Of a DNA stretch of 64,000 nt, positions 9,283 to 18,100 are shown piece after piece. The notes below the pieces were generated by a model. That model saw only the letters and a program-made list of their open reading frames with translations, was not told the DNA's origin and did no database searches. The translations under genes and the position numbers were made by a program. Position 1 is the stretch's first letter, and each line of letters begins with the position of its first letter. Where the stretch lies: positions 1-64,000 of the forward strand of contig JANQRF010000001.1 of NCBI GenBank assembly GCA_028289285.1, in the 5' to 3' direction. This DNA comes from Alphaproteobacteria bacterium (GTDB lineage Bacteria > Pseudomonadota > Alphaproteobacteria > Micavibrionales > Micavibrionaceae).

Positions 9283-10115
9283 GCTGCCTTGGCGGCGTCT
9301 TCGTTTCCGCCGATAACTTCCACAGTGCGGGTTGGGAATGGAATGGTGATTCCGTTTTTGTCGAAAGCTTCTTTAATCGCTTTATTGAGATCCCACTGTA
9401 CATCGAAATAATCAGACGTCTTAGTCCAGACGCGCACAATCATGTTGATCGAGAAATCGGCCATCGCGATAACTTTGATGATGGGCTCTTTATCGCCGGT
9501 GCGAATGAGCCGCTCTTCTTTATCAAGAACATCCTGAAGCACTTTCATCGCTTTATTGATGTCGTCACTATAGGAAATACCGACCGGGATATCCTGGCGG
9601 CGCTGCGTGTTGCGCGAATAGTTGATAATTTCCGTTCCCCAGATCGCGCTGTTAGGTGCAAAGATATAAAGGTTATCAATCGTCGCTAGTTCCGTGCCAA
9701 ACAGGCCGAGCGTTTTCACCGTGCCCATCTGCGCTCCGAAGGCAATAAAATCGCCGACTTTGAAGGGGCGTAAAATAAGGAGCATCACACCGGATGCAAC
9801 ATTGGCAAGTGTGCCCTGCAACGCCAGACCAATCGCCAGACCGGCCGCGCCCATAACGGCCAGAAGGCTGGCCATCGGAATGCCAAACAGGCCGATGACT
9901 GTCACAATCGAAACAATCAGGACAGAATATTTGATAAATCCGCCAAGAAAAGAGCGCAGCGTTTCATCCAGCTTGGTCAGGCCCATAAACCGTTTTTTGA
10001 AAAAATTCCCGATCACCCAGCCGGCGATGAGAATCAGGATCGCGCCTAAAAGCCGCGTGCCCCATTCAATGCCCATCTGGACGAGTTCTTGATGTTCAGC
10101 GAGATATTCGGTCAT
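9279..10115 (-). CDS. Small-conductance mechanosensitive channel, MscS family
   Basis: A 278-residue inner-membrane channel opened by membrane tension. Two N-terminal membrane helices are followed by the pore helix, seen as AVMGAAGLAIGLALQGTLANVASGVML with the Gly/Ala packing typical of MscS TM3. The beta domain follows with RPFKVGDFI and the Asn-Ser-x-I-x-x-x-x-I-x-N-Y-S-R motif (PNSAIWGTEIINYSR), and then the alpha-beta domain. Size is close to E. coli MscS (286). Lies 18 bases downstream of der in the same orientation, so it is probably the last gene of that operon. Confidence 0.93.
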   Translation of the reverse strand: MTEYLAEHQELVQMGIEWGTRLLGAILILIAGWVIGNFFKKRFMGLTKLDETLRSFLGGFIKYSVLIVSIVTVIGLFGIPMASLLAVMGAAGLAIGLALQGTLANVASGVMLLILRPFKVGDFIAFGAQMGTVKTLGLFGTELATIDNLYIFAPNSAIWGTEIINYSRNTQRRQDIPVGISYSDDINKAMKVLQDVLDKEERLIRTGDKEPIIKVIAMADFSINMIVRVWTKTSDYFDVQWDLNKAIKEAFDKNGITIPFPTRTVEVIGGNEDAAKAA

Positions 10116-10133
10116 GTTATATTCTCCAAAAAT

Positions 10134-11561
10134 TTATTTAGTCTTTTCATACGGATTTTTACTGGTCCTGACAAGCAGGCGAATCGGGATGCCCATCAGG
10201 CCGAAGCTTTCGCGCAGGCCGTTGGTAATATAACGCTTATAGTTCGCGGGCAGTTCCTTTGGCTGCGAAATCCAGAGTACAAAGGTTGGCGGGCGCGTAT
10301 TGATCTGGGCGATATATTTCAGCCTGTTGGGCTTGCCGGAGACAAGGGGCGCGGGGTTTTTCTGTTCCATCCCGGTCAGCCAGCGATTGAGCTTGCCCGT
10401 GGCCACCCGCGCATTCCAGGTTTCATAAGTTCTTAAAGCGGTATCCATCAGCTTGCCGAGATGCCGTCCATGCAGCGCCGAAATCGGAACAACAGGCACA
10501 CCGCGCACCTGCGCCATGCCGGTATCGAGCTTATATTGCAGTTCTTCAAGCGCTTCTTTTTTGTTTTTAATCTCATCCCATTTATTGACTGCGATGACCA
10601 TCACCCGGCCTTCATTTAAAATGTGATCGGCGATTTGAAGGTCCTGCTTTTCCATCATCACATTGGCATCGACCATGAAAATCACAATCTGCGCCAAGCG
10701 AATCGCACGCATTGTATCTTCCACCGACATTTTTTCAATGGCGCCCTGCATGCGTGCTTTTTTGCGCAGGCCCGCCGTATCGACGAGCTTGAAATTGCGG
10801 CCTTCATAACTCCAGTCGACGGCAATGGCATCGCGGGTTAAGCCCGCTTCCGGCCCGACCATGACACGGTTATCTTCAATGAGAGCGTTTAAAAGGGTTG
10901 ATTTACCTGCATTTGGCCGTCCGACAATGGCTACTTTGATCGGTTTTTCCGGATCATCCTCTTCGGCGGTGAGTTCAAAATCGAGATCGCCTTCGAGTGC
11001 ATCAATTTGCGCATCAGACAGTATGGATGCTGAAGATGTATCTTCTTCATTGTCGTTTGCTTCTTCAGGAAAATAAGGCTCAAGTGCCTGGTACAGATCA
11101 TGCAGGCCGTCGCCATGCGCGGCGGAGAGCATCACCGGGTCGCCAAACCCGAGCGCATAGGCTTCGGCAATGGTCGATTGGACGGCTTTTTCATTTTCAG
11201 ATTTATTGACGCCGAGCAAAACCGGTTTTTTACTTTTGCGCAAAACGCCTGCGAAATGTTCATCAAGCGGCGTTAGCCCTGCGCGTCCATCAATCAGAAA
11301 CAAAATCACATCGGCGCGGGCGATGGCTTCATCGGTTTGGGCGCGCATGCGCGATTCAATGGAGCCGTCCGTGCTGTCTTCCAGCCCGGCCGTATCGATA
11401 AGCGTAAGCGGCTGATCCAGAAGATAGCCTTCGGCTTCCCGCCAGTCACGGGTGACACCCGGCGTATCGTCAACAATCGCCAGGCGCTTTCCGGCCAGGC
11501 GGTTGAAAAGCGTGGATTTTCCGACATTCGGCCGTCCGACAATTGCAAGGCGTAAGATCAT
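10134..11561 (-). CDS. der: Ribosome biogenesis GTPase Der (EngA)
   Basis: A 475-residue double GTPase that assists maturation of the 50S subunit. Domain G1 begins at residue 5 with GRPNVGKST, then DTPGVTRD, DTAGLE and NKSE. Domain G2 (from about 212) has GRPNAGKST, GLTRDAIAVDW, DTAGLRKK and NKWD. The C-terminal KH-like domain contains RPPTFVLW and Y-I-T-N-G-L-R-E-S-F-G, as in the family. An acidic linker joins the two G domains (EEANDNEEDTSSAS). Located 21 bases downstream of bamB, an arrangement conserved in many proteobacteria. Confidence 0.97.
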   Translation of the reverse strand: MILRLAIVGRPNVGKSTLFNRLAGKRLAIVDDTPGVTRDWREAEGYLLDQPLTLIDTAGLEDSTDGSIESRMRAQTDEAIARADVILFLIDGRAGLTPLDEHFAGVLRKSKKPVLLGVNKSENEKAVQSTIAEAYALGFGDPVMLSAAHGDGLHDLYQALEPYFPEEANDNEEDTSSASILSDAQIDALEGDLDFELTAEEDDPEKPIKVAIVGRPNAGKSTLLNALIEDNRVMVGPEAGLTRDAIAVDWSYEGRNFKLVDTAGLRKKARMQGAIEKMSVEDTMRAIRLAQIVIFMVDANVMMEKQDLQIADHILNEGRVMVIAVNKWDEIKNKKEALEELQYKLDTGMAQVRGVPVVPISALHGRHLGKLMDTALRTYETWNARVATGKLNRWLTGMEQKNPAPLVSGKPNRLKYIAQINTRPPTFVLWISQPKELPANYKRYITNGLRESFGLMGIPIRLLVRTSKNPYEKTK

Positions 11562-11582
11562 AACGGGGCTATGTATAGTGGA

Positions 11583-12932
11583 TTACTTATAGGCGCTCAA
11601 GGTGCCGTCTTCAGAGAGCAGGAACAGCGTGCCGTCCGCAATCGCAGGTGCCAGCCGGACAGAGCGGCCCGTGCGCCATTCCCGGAGGAGCGAGCCTTGG
11701 ACGGGGTCAATTTCAGCTGCCCGCCCGTCATCGGAAAAGGCGATAAGCCGTCCGCCCGCCATGACGGGGCCGGACCAGGTGATCGGGCCTTGCCTGCTTT
11801 CCCGGTCCCGGTATTGCGCAAGCTGGGAGACCCAGAGGATCGTGTCGCGGTTCCGTGTAAGGGCCACAATCTCATTGTTGGTTGTAATCACATAAATATG
11901 CGAACCTGCAACCCAGGGCGTGTTTGAGCTGCCGATATCGCGGGTCCAGACCCGCCGCCCGGAAAGCGCATCAATCGCCGCCATTTTTCCGCCAAAGCTA
12001 ATCGCAATGACAAGACCCTTATCAATGACCGGCAGGCCTGTGATGTCAGAGAGGTCGGATAGACCGCCAAGACGCAGCACATTTGCCAGAGAATCGCTCC
12101 AGGCCACAGCGCCGTTCCCGGCCCGCAAAGCAACAACTTCACCGGAGGAAAAAGCAGGCACAACAAGGTCTTGCGTGGCTGCAGGCGCGGCCGCGCCTAA
12201 AAGTCCTGCATTTCCGCTCATCGCCGTATATTCCCACAAATTAGACCCGTCCGTGGCCGCAAACGCCATAAGAGAGTTATTCAATGTAGACACAAAAACG
12301 CGGCCATCCAGAATAGTTGGGGCTGCGCGGGACGGCGCATTTAATTTTGCCCGCCAGTAAATTTTGCCGTCTGCCGGATCAACGGCGAGGAGTTCATCAT
12401 AACCGGAAGTCACATAAAGCACGCCGCCTGAAAAAGACACACCGCCTGTAATGACCGGGTCATCTTCTTCTTTCTTTTTGACGGAGATGCGCCAGAGCCT
12501 GTCACCATTCTCAGCATTAAAGGCGCTGAGCGTACTGTTTGTATCCAGTGTAAAGACACGTCCATCTGCAATCACGGGCTGGGCGGTCAGCGGTAAAGAG
12601 CTCCGGCTTCCATCGCCGATATCTGCGTTCCAGGCGCGCTGCGGCTGATCTGCCGTAAAGGCTAAGTTTTGCATGGAATGGTTCGGATAGCCGCCCGCCT
12701 GCGGCCAGAATTCATTTTTCCAGATTTCCGGCAAGGTGATGGCTTTGGCCGCTTCAGCTTCATCATCTGGCTGAAGCTGGTTTTGAAGTTCCAAAATGGA
12801 AATACGTTCCCCGGGCAAAGGCGGCTTATCTTCTTCCCCGCCCCCAAAAACATCCATCCCGCCGCAGGCGCTTAAGAAAAGTGCGCCGGAGAGTAAAGCA
12901 ATAGATAAAGATGTTTTGAGAGATTTACGCAT
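11583..12932 (-). CDS. bamB: BamB-like PQQ beta-propeller lipoprotein (outer-membrane assembly)
   Basis: A 449-residue protein with a lipoprotein signal peptide (lysines, hydrophobic stretch, lipobox LSACGG with Cys23). Mature part is a PQQ-type eight-blade propeller: blades show repeated patterns such as DGRVFTLDTNSTLSAFNAENGDRLW and its cousins VFVSTLNNSLMAFAATDGSNLW. In the BAM complex BamB is a periplasmic lipoprotein that helps outer-membrane protein insertion. Start codon overlaps the stop of the upstream TPR gene by one base (TAATG), and der follows 21 bases on. The yfgM-bamB-der order supports the call. Confidence 0.9.
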   Translation of the reverse strand: MRKSLKTSLSIALLSGALFLSACGGMDVFGGGEEDKPPLPGERISILELQNQLQPDDEAEAAKAITLPEIWKNEFWPQAGGYPNHSMQNLAFTADQPQRAWNADIGDGSRSSLPLTAQPVIADGRVFTLDTNSTLSAFNAENGDRLWRISVKKKEEDDPVITGGVSFSGGVLYVTSGYDELLAVDPADGKIYWRAKLNAPSRAAPTILDGRVFVSTLNNSLMAFAATDGSNLWEYTAMSGNAGLLGAAAPAATQDLVVPAFSSGEVVALRAGNGAVAWSDSLANVLRLGGLSDLSDITGLPVIDKGLVIAISFGGKMAAIDALSGRRVWTRDIGSSNTPWVAGSHIYVITTNNEIVALTRNRDTILWVSQLAQYRDRESRQGPITWSGPVMAGGRLIAFSDDGRAAEIDPVQGSLLREWRTGRSVRLAPAIADGTLFLLSEDGTLSAYK

Positions 12933-13615
12933 TATTGTGTCGGTTCGTTTTTCTCTGACGGTTGAGATTTTGTATTTTTAAAATAGATGGCAAGTTGAGC
13001 CGCTTTATCTTTTAAGCCCGGGTCCGCCGTTTCATGGTCTGCGATTTTATCTAAAAAAGCCAGGGCTGCGTCATGATCTTGTTCAAGTGTGCCTTTAATC
13101 ATGGCGCTATCAAAATAACTTTGCAGTTGGTAGGGGCTGTTTTCGTTTTCCTGCACGGGCTGTAAAACACTTAAAAGCGCGGCGCTGTCAGGTGCTGTCG
13201 ATTCATCGGATAAAGTCGCGCGGACATATAAAATACGGGCGAGGTCTTCCAGAGCATCGGGCGCTTTGCCGTTTTCAAAAAGAGATTTATAAACTTCCGC
13301 TGCCTGAGCATAGCCACCCTCCTGCAGCATCATGCTGGCGCGGGTAAGATCGGCAAGCGCTGCCTGCCCGCCGCGCATATTTTGTGCGGCCTGCTCAAGC
13401 GCGGGAAGAGGCTGCGGGGCCTGAAGCGCCCTTAAAAGTTTTGCCGTTTCTTTTTGATTATGCTGCACGCTCCAGGCTTGCCAGGCGACGCTTGCCGCCG
13501 TGCCGAGCACCAGCATCACAATCGCGCCGATAATGACAAGCCCGTAATCCTTCCAGAGCTTTTCAAGCTTGTCCTTTTGAAGCGCTTCATCGACTTCCTG
13601 AAAAATATCGGCCAT
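12932..13615 (-). CDS. YfgM-like membrane-anchored TPR protein
   Basis: A 227-residue protein with a short cytosolic start (MADIFQEVDEALQKDKLEKLWKDYG), one membrane helix (GLVIIGAIVMLVLGTAASVAW, about 25-46) and a periplasmic helical part built of TPR-like repeats (AAEVYKSLFENG, ALAFLDKIADH). The same layout is seen in YfgM, an accessory of SecYEG and the periplasmic chaperone network, whose gene lies upstream of bamB-der in E. coli. First gene of the leftward operon yfgM-like/bamB/der/mscS; divergent from the DUF2794 gene. Confidence 0.78.
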   Translation of the reverse strand: MADIFQEVDEALQKDKLEKLWKDYGLVIIGAIVMLVLGTAASVAWQAWSVQHNQKETAKLLRALQAPQPLPALEQAAQNMRGGQAALADLTRASMMLQEGGYAQAAEVYKSLFENGKAPDALEDLARILYVRATLSDESTAPDSAALLSVLQPVQENENSPYQLQSYFDSAMIKGTLEQDHDAALAFLDKIADHETADPGLKDKAAQLAIYFKNTKSQPSEKNEPTQ

Positions 13616-13665
13616 TTTTTCTCTCGTTCTTAAATTTTAACCGTCTTTATGCTATACTTAATCTT

Positions 13666-14034
13666 ATGAGTACAGGATTTTCCGGCCCCAAAATCGGCTA
13701 CACGCGCCGTGAATTCGGCCTTATTTTCCAGATTTACAGCCAAAATGTCTATAGCGGATTGTTTAAAGACTTTTCCTTTACCGAGCTAAACGGGCGCTAT
13801 TTCATCTCTTTTCGCGAAGAAGCGGGCAAAACCCCGTTGGTGAGCATTGAAAAACGCCGTTTAGGGCCGGATCGAAGTCTATTTGTGGCAACTATGCCGG
13901 GAGCCAAAAATACCCTCACCGAAATCGCCCGCAGCGAGAAAATCGAAAGTTTCGTTACTCAGCTCCGGGCGAAAATTGAAATGTTGCGGTCTGGGAAAAA
14001 GGGGGTCTCAGATGCAGCTCAGCGCAAAAAATAG
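13666..14034 (+). CDS. DUF2794-like protein
   Basis: A 122-residue cytosolic protein without membrane segments. The core (about 18-110) reads EFGLIFQIYSQNVYSGLFKDF...RYFISFREEAGKTPLVSIEKRR, which fits what I remember of DUF2794 (a family restricted to alphaproteobacteria: E-L-x-x-I-L-x-x-Y-G-R-M-V-A-x-G-x-W-x-D-Y). Function unknown. It starts 50 bases from the divergent yfgM-like gene, and its own upstream sequence has TATACT-like elements. Downstream the L,D-transpeptidase gene follows on the same strand after 65 bases. Confidence 0.6.
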   Translation: MSTGFSGPKIGYTRREFGLIFQIYSQNVYSGLFKDFSFTELNGRYFISFREEAGKTPLVSIEKRRLGPDRSLFVATMPGAKNTLTEIARSEKIESFVTQLRAKIEMLRSGKKGVSDAAQRKK

Positions 14035-14099
14035 TCCTGCGTCCTTTTTCTTTATTTTTGACACATTTTCGATATAGTCCTTTAAACCAAAGGACTCAT

Positions 14100-15176
14100 A
14101 TGCGCGCTGTATTGATTTTGACACTTGCTTTGATTGGCCTGCCTGCTTTTGCGCAGGCCAAAACCTATGAAGCTGATTATATCGGCGAGACGGAAACCAT
14201 CCGGGCAAAGTTCGAAGATACGCTTGTGCATCTCGCACGCGATAATAATCTTGGTTTTGTGGAAATGCGTGCGGCCAATCCGGGACTTGATCCGTGGATT
14301 CCAGGTGCAGGTAAGCGCATTATTTTGCCAACACGTCACTTGTTGCCCGAAGCGCCGCGCAAAGGCGTCGTGATTAATCTGGCCGATATGCGGTTGTATC
14401 ATTTCCCACCGCGCGGTGCGCCGCCCGTGACTTATTCCATCGGGATCGGCCGGGAAGGATTAAATACGCCGACCGGGTCGACCAAAATCGTGCGTAAAAA
14501 AGCAGGCCCTACCTGGACCCCGACCGCGCGTATGCGCAAAGAAGATCCGGAGCTGCCTGTCTCCGTCCCGCCGGGACCTGATAATCCGCTGGGCTCTCAT
14601 GCGCTGTATCTTGGCTTCCCTCTGATTGCCGTGCACGGCACGAACAAACCGTACGGGATCGGCCGACGGGTCAGTTCAGGGTGTATCCGGCTTTACCCTG
14701 AAGGGATTAAAAGCCTGTTTCCGCGTGTACCAACGGGCACAAAAGTCACAGTGGTTGATCAGCCCGTGAAAGTCGGATGGATTGAAGATCGCATGTATGT
14801 CGAAGTACATCCGACGCAGGAACAATCTATCAAGATTGAAGAAGACGGCATTTTAAATGCCTATGAAATTACAAAAGAAGATTTAAAACGCATCACTGCC
14901 AAGGCAGGAGACCATGCCGATAAAATTGACTGGGCGAAAGTGCGTAAAGCTGTGCGCGAACATAAAGGCTATCCGATCGCCGTGCTTAATAAAAATCGCA
15001 CGCCTGGGTCCCAGGCGCAAAATGAGCTTGAAGATCTGATGGAAGAGACCGATACAAAAACGGCCGAGCTCGATAAAGTGAAAGAAAAAACAGCGAAGAA
15101 AACATCACAAGAGTCTGAACAGACATCTGGTGAGGCTGCTGCGCCACGCCGAAGTTCCTATAATTTCAACAATTAA
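14100..15176 (+). CDS. Periplasmic L,D-transpeptidase (YkuD domain, N-terminal LysM-like)
   Basis: About 358 residues from the Met at 14100, chosen because AAAGGAC sits just before it and because it opens a clean signal peptide (MRAVLILTLALIGLPAFAQA). A LysM-like segment follows (ETIRAKFEDTLVHLARDNNL...NPGLDPWIPGAGKRIILPT), then the YkuD domain (about residue 95-230). Catalytic motif HGTN...SSGCIRLYPEG has the expected His and Cys. The enzyme cross-links or attaches proteins to peptidoglycan through meso-DAP. The C-terminal 130 residues are charged and Lys/Glu/Ser-rich, of no known domain. Confidence 0.92.
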   Translation: MRAVLILTLALIGLPAFAQAKTYEADYIGETETIRAKFEDTLVHLARDNNLGFVEMRAANPGLDPWIPGAGKRIILPTRHLLPEAPRKGVVINLADMRLYHFPPRGAPPVTYSIGIGREGLNTPTGSTKIVRKKAGPTWTPTARMRKEDPELPVSVPPGPDNPLGSHALYLGFPLIAVHGTNKPYGIGRRVSSGCIRLYPEGIKSLFPRVPTGTKVTVVDQPVKVGWIEDRMYVEVHPTQEQSIKIEEDGILNAYEITKEDLKRITAKAGDHADKIDWAKVRKAVREHKGYPIAVLNKNRTPGSQAQNELEDLMEETDTKTAELDKVKEKTAKKTSQESEQTSGEAAAPRRSSYNFNN

Positions 15177-15302
15177 GCCGACATAAAGCCGAATTTTATT
15201 TCCCGTAATATTTTCCTTGATTTCCCTAAAAAGTTGGAATACATAGAAAATAACTTCATAAATTTTGAAATTATATTGTCTAAGTAAAAGAGAGGAAAAG
15301 TT

Positions 15303-16034
15303 ATGGTTAATGGCGGGCCTCCAATAAGAAGCATGCGTAAAAGCGGACAAAAAGGTAGCCGCGGAGAAGGTAAGCGACGTGCTGTGAGTGAATCAATTGC
15401 ACATGATGACGAAGCTCCGGCGAAGGCTTCTTCTGGAAAAGGGTTGGGAGCACTTGTCGTTGCAAAGAGAGCAGTGCACTCAAGAAATGCAGCTCTCGAA
15501 AATCCTGATACGAAAGCAGAGATTTGGATGCACGAAGATCCCCATGGAGCAGAGAGAGCAGGTGTTGTGCGTGGCATGATTGAGCAAGGAAAGCACATAC
15601 CATGCGGTGATACAGTAGAACCTGTCAGTGAAGGAGAGCCTATTTTTCCTCATACACGAAAACCAAGCCGCATTGGATTTCGTAAAGCAAATTCTGTTTC
15701 GCCAGTGTGTCATGTTTGTATTCATACAGATCGTGATGAAGCTGATACAGGTAAAGTTTACGCTTTTTTAAAGCAAAAAGCTCAGGCACATGGCAGAGGA
15801 TCAATTATTGTAGCTGAAAGAACTACACCTAACATCAACGGATCAATGCAACAAAGCACAAAGGTTATTGGCATATCTATTCCATTGAACAACATGGATG
15901 TTGCGCATTTGAGTGCCTTGGGTGCTGACGTCTTAAATGCATATGGACAGCCCTATGACGTAAAAGTCAAAGGCCCATCAGGTAAACGAAATCTTGATGC
16001 GGTAGCACCAACACCAACATTAGAGTCATATTAG
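15303..16034 (+). CDS. Orphan protein, function unknown
   Basis: A 243-residue protein I do not recognise. A good ribosome site (GAGAGGA) precedes the ATG and a rho-independent terminator follows the stop by a few bases, so it is a real single-gene unit. The first 60 residues are basic and Gly/Ser-rich with no signal peptide. The middle has a Cys/His/Asp cluster (VCHVCIHTDRDEADTGK) and the rest could be an alpha/beta fold (KVIGISIPLNNMDVAHLSALGADVLNAYG). Base composition is more AT-rich than the flanking genes. A secreted type IV effector is one possibility but nothing proves it. Confidence 0.7.
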   Translation: MVNGGPPIRSMRKSGQKGSRGEGKRRAVSESIAHDDEAPAKASSGKGLGALVVAKRAVHSRNAALENPDTKAEIWMHEDPHGAERAGVVRGMIEQGKHIPCGDTVEPVSEGEPIFPHTRKPSRIGFRKANSVSPVCHVCIHTDRDEADTGKVYAFLKQKAQAHGRGSIIVAERTTPNINGSMQQSTKVIGISIPLNNMDVAHLSALGADVLNAYGQPYDVKVKGPSGKRNLDAVAPTPTLESY

Positions 16035-16035
16035 A

Positions 16036-16065
16036 AAAAAACCGCTCTTTGGGGCGGTTTTTTTT
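16036..16065. terminator. Bidirectional rho-independent terminator
   Basis: A-run, then ACCGC-TCTTTGGG-GCGGT hairpin, then an eight-base T-run. It sits between the convergent stops of the orphan gene ending at 16034 and the small membrane protein gene whose 3' end is at 16064, and can serve both. Confidence 0.85.
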
Positions 16066-16372
16066 ATGATTGTAAGAGCACGAATAAAAACGCAAAGCTG
16101 CTCGGCGCATAAATCGGTGCAAGGATGAGAAGCCAGCGGAAAAACCCTTTGTCCATTAAGAACAAACCTGTTGCAGCGGCAATCATCGCAATCATCCAGG
16201 GATAGACGGCTTTTTCCGTCATCTGGTACCCAAGGGCTGTATCCATCGGCTCTGCGGGCATCAGCCCGCTTAAAACAAAAATATTTGCGCATAGGGCAAA
16301 GAGAAGAGCTCCGGCGCCACCGACAAGGGCAAACCCCAAAACTTTTCTTAAAGCTGTAAAGACACGTTCCAT
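16064..16372 (-). CDS. Small three-helix membrane protein, unknown
   Basis: About 102 residues from the Met at 16372 (AGAAG lies just upstream; an upstream in-frame Met at 16411 would add 13 residues). Three hydrophobic segments are visible: VLGFALVGGAGALLFALCANIFVLSG, MIAMIAAATGLFLM and LLILAPIYAPSSFAFLFVLL. No family recognised. It shares its terminator with the convergent orphan gene. Confidence 0.55.
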   Translation of the reverse strand: MERVFTALRKVLGFALVGGAGALLFALCANIFVLSGLMPAEPMDTALGYQMTEKAVYPWMIAMIAAATGLFLMDKGFFRWLLILAPIYAPSSFAFLFVLLQS

Positions 16373-16420
16373 ACTTCTTTTATTGTGCCCTGAAAAAGAC
16401 CTTTCATACAAATCTTAAAT

Positions 16421-16455
16421 AAAAAAAGACCCGCCAAATCAGGCGGGTCTTTTTA
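16421..16455. terminator. Rho-independent terminator
   Basis: AAAAGACCCGCC-AAATCA-GGCGGGTCTTTT, a nine-base perfect stem with A/T tails on both sides. Lies 3' of the small lipoprotein gene read leftward. Confidence 0.88.
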
Positions 16456-16473
16456 TAAATGCTTTAAAAAAGC

Positions 16474-16671
16474 TTACTTCGTTTGTGTTTCAACGAAAAC
16501 AGGCTCTGCACTGCGGACAACAGGAGCGCGCTGCTCTGGTCCAACTGTACGCTCTTCAGCGTAAGGAGCTTGTGTCAGTGTTTCATCCTGAGTGGACATG
16601 CCGTCTGATGCACATGCAGACAGAGCAACAACGCCTCCCAGAGCAAGAACAGAAGTCAGAAGTTTTTTCAT
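16474..16671 (-). CDS. Small lipoprotein, unknown
   Basis: A 65-residue protein from the Met at 16671 (GAGG is nine bases upstream; a Met two codons earlier is the alternative). Signal peptide MKKLLTSVLALGGVVALSAC with lipobox LSAC, then a short hydrophilic tail rich in Glu, Thr, Pro and Val with no fold signature. Single gene unit with its own terminator. Many proteobacteria carry such small lipoproteins of unknown role. Confidence 0.72.
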   Translation of the reverse strand: MKKLLTSVLALGGVVALSACASDGMSTQDETLTQAPYAEERTVGPEQRAPVVRSAEPVFVETQTK

Positions 16672-16855
16672 TGTCATTTTCCTCTTCTTTTTGGTTAACC
16701 AATAGAGAAATATTGTTCGTAAATTCCCCTATATTCATTACTTGAAACCTACGTAGTTGAGCTCAGGTTTCAAATGCTTCCATCTGTTTTTCAGGATTTT
16801 TTGAAGTTTTTCAAGCCCTTTTGAGCGATTTACTCAAAAAATCAAGAAGATATGT

Positions 16856-18100
16856 CTAGCCGCTGTTGTTTTTTTGCACCCGGGCGAAATAGGCGTCGAT
16901 CCCGCGCTGTAAGGCTTTGACGATCTTTTTGCGGTAAGCGGGAGAAGACAGATTGGCCACCTCTGTTTTGTTGGACATAAACCCGATTTCGGCCAGAACG
17001 GACGGGATATCAGGGGCTTTGAGAACTGCAAAGCCGGCATAGCGGTGCGGATTGGGCAGGGTTCTCACGCCGCCTTTTTTGAGATGATCTACAAGTGTAT
17101 TTGCAAAAAATTTGGACTGGTTCATTGTATCGCGCATCGCCAGATCAATCAGGATATCGGCAACCTGTTCATCCTCATGTGTGAGGTCCACGCCACCGAT
17201 TAAGTCCGCTTTGTTTTCACGTGCGGCAAGACGCGCCGTTTGCGCATCGGACGCTGTATTGGAGAGTGTATAGACAGAAGCGCCGCGCACATTTGGTTTA
17301 TCAATGGAATCGGCATGAATGGAAATAAATAAATCGCCGCCCATATCGCGCGCTTTTTTGACGCGGTGAGACAGGCGAATAAATTTATCTGAATTGCGCG
17401 TAAGCTTGACGGTATAGCGTCCCGACGCTTCAAGTTGTTTTTTAAGTTCGCGGGCAGTGGCGAGCGTAATATTTTTTTCAAACATTCTATTTGCCCCGAC
17501 CGCGCCTGGATCCTGCCCTCCATGGCCGGGATCAAGAACGATCACCGGTTTGGCCCGCGGCGGCTTATAAGATGGCGTTGGCGGCGCGCCAGAACCTGAA
17601 GCTGTATTAATATTACTGCGGGTTTGCGCCTGCGTGGTTGGCGCATTTGTTTTCAGTGAGCCGTGAATGGTTTTAAATCTTTGGGCGAAATCCTGTGCGC
17701 TGGCCGGGCCAAAATCAACGACAAGCCGGTTGGGCTGGCCTTGCGCCGCGGGCAAAAGAAACGCGTTTTGAATAAGCGTCGGGTTTTGCATGTCCACGAC
17801 AATGCGCGAAATACCCGGTTCCAAAAGACCGTTGCGTACGGAGGATATACCTGCACTCGTGGGCTGTGTGATCGTATTCACCCGCCAGTCAAAGCTTTCC
17901 AGATCGACGACCAGCCGCACCGGGTCGGACAGCATAAAAGCCCGGAAACTGCTGACCCGGCTGAGCTCAATCACCATCCGGGTTTTATCTGCGTGCACGC
18001 CAAAGCGCAGGTCATTCACACTTAAATTCTGGGCCTGCACGGCAGGCGCGCAGACCAGGACGGTTAAAAATATGAAAATATGAAAGAAAAAGCGCTGCAC
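16856..18100 (-). CDS. amiC: N-acetylmuramoyl-L-alanine amidase with AMIN domain (AmiC-like)
   Basis: A 414-residue periplasmic peptidoglycan hydrolase that cuts the bond between MurNAc and L-Ala during cell separation. Signal peptide ends about VQA at residue 23. AMIN domain (about 27-130; VNDLRFGVHADKTRMVIELS) targets it to septal wall. A Pro/Thr linker leads to the Amidase_3 domain (about 183-405), with zinc motifs DPGHGGQDPG, the KNITLATARELK Glu region, FISIHADS and PSVLAEIGFMSN (catalytic Glu). Divergent from rne. Confidence 0.94.
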   Translation of the reverse strand: MQRFFFHIFIFLTVLVCAPAVQAQNLSVNDLRFGVHADKTRMVIELSRVSSFRAFMLSDPVRLVVDLESFDWRVNTITQPTSAGISSVRNGLLEPGISRIVVDMQNPTLIQNAFLLPAAQGQPNRLVVDFGPASAQDFAQRFKTIHGSLKTNAPTTQAQTRSNINTASGSGAPPTPSYKPPRAKPVIVLDPGHGGQDPGAVGANRMFEKNITLATARELKKQLEASGRYTVKLTRNSDKFIRLSHRVKKARDMGGDLFISIHADSIDKPNVRGASVYTLSNTASDAQTARLAARENKADLIGGVDLTHEDEQVADILIDLAMRDTMNQSKFFANTLVDHLKKGGVRTLPNPHRYAGFAVLKAPDIPSVLAEIGFMSNKTEVANLSSPAYRKKIVKALQRGIDAYFARVQKNNSG

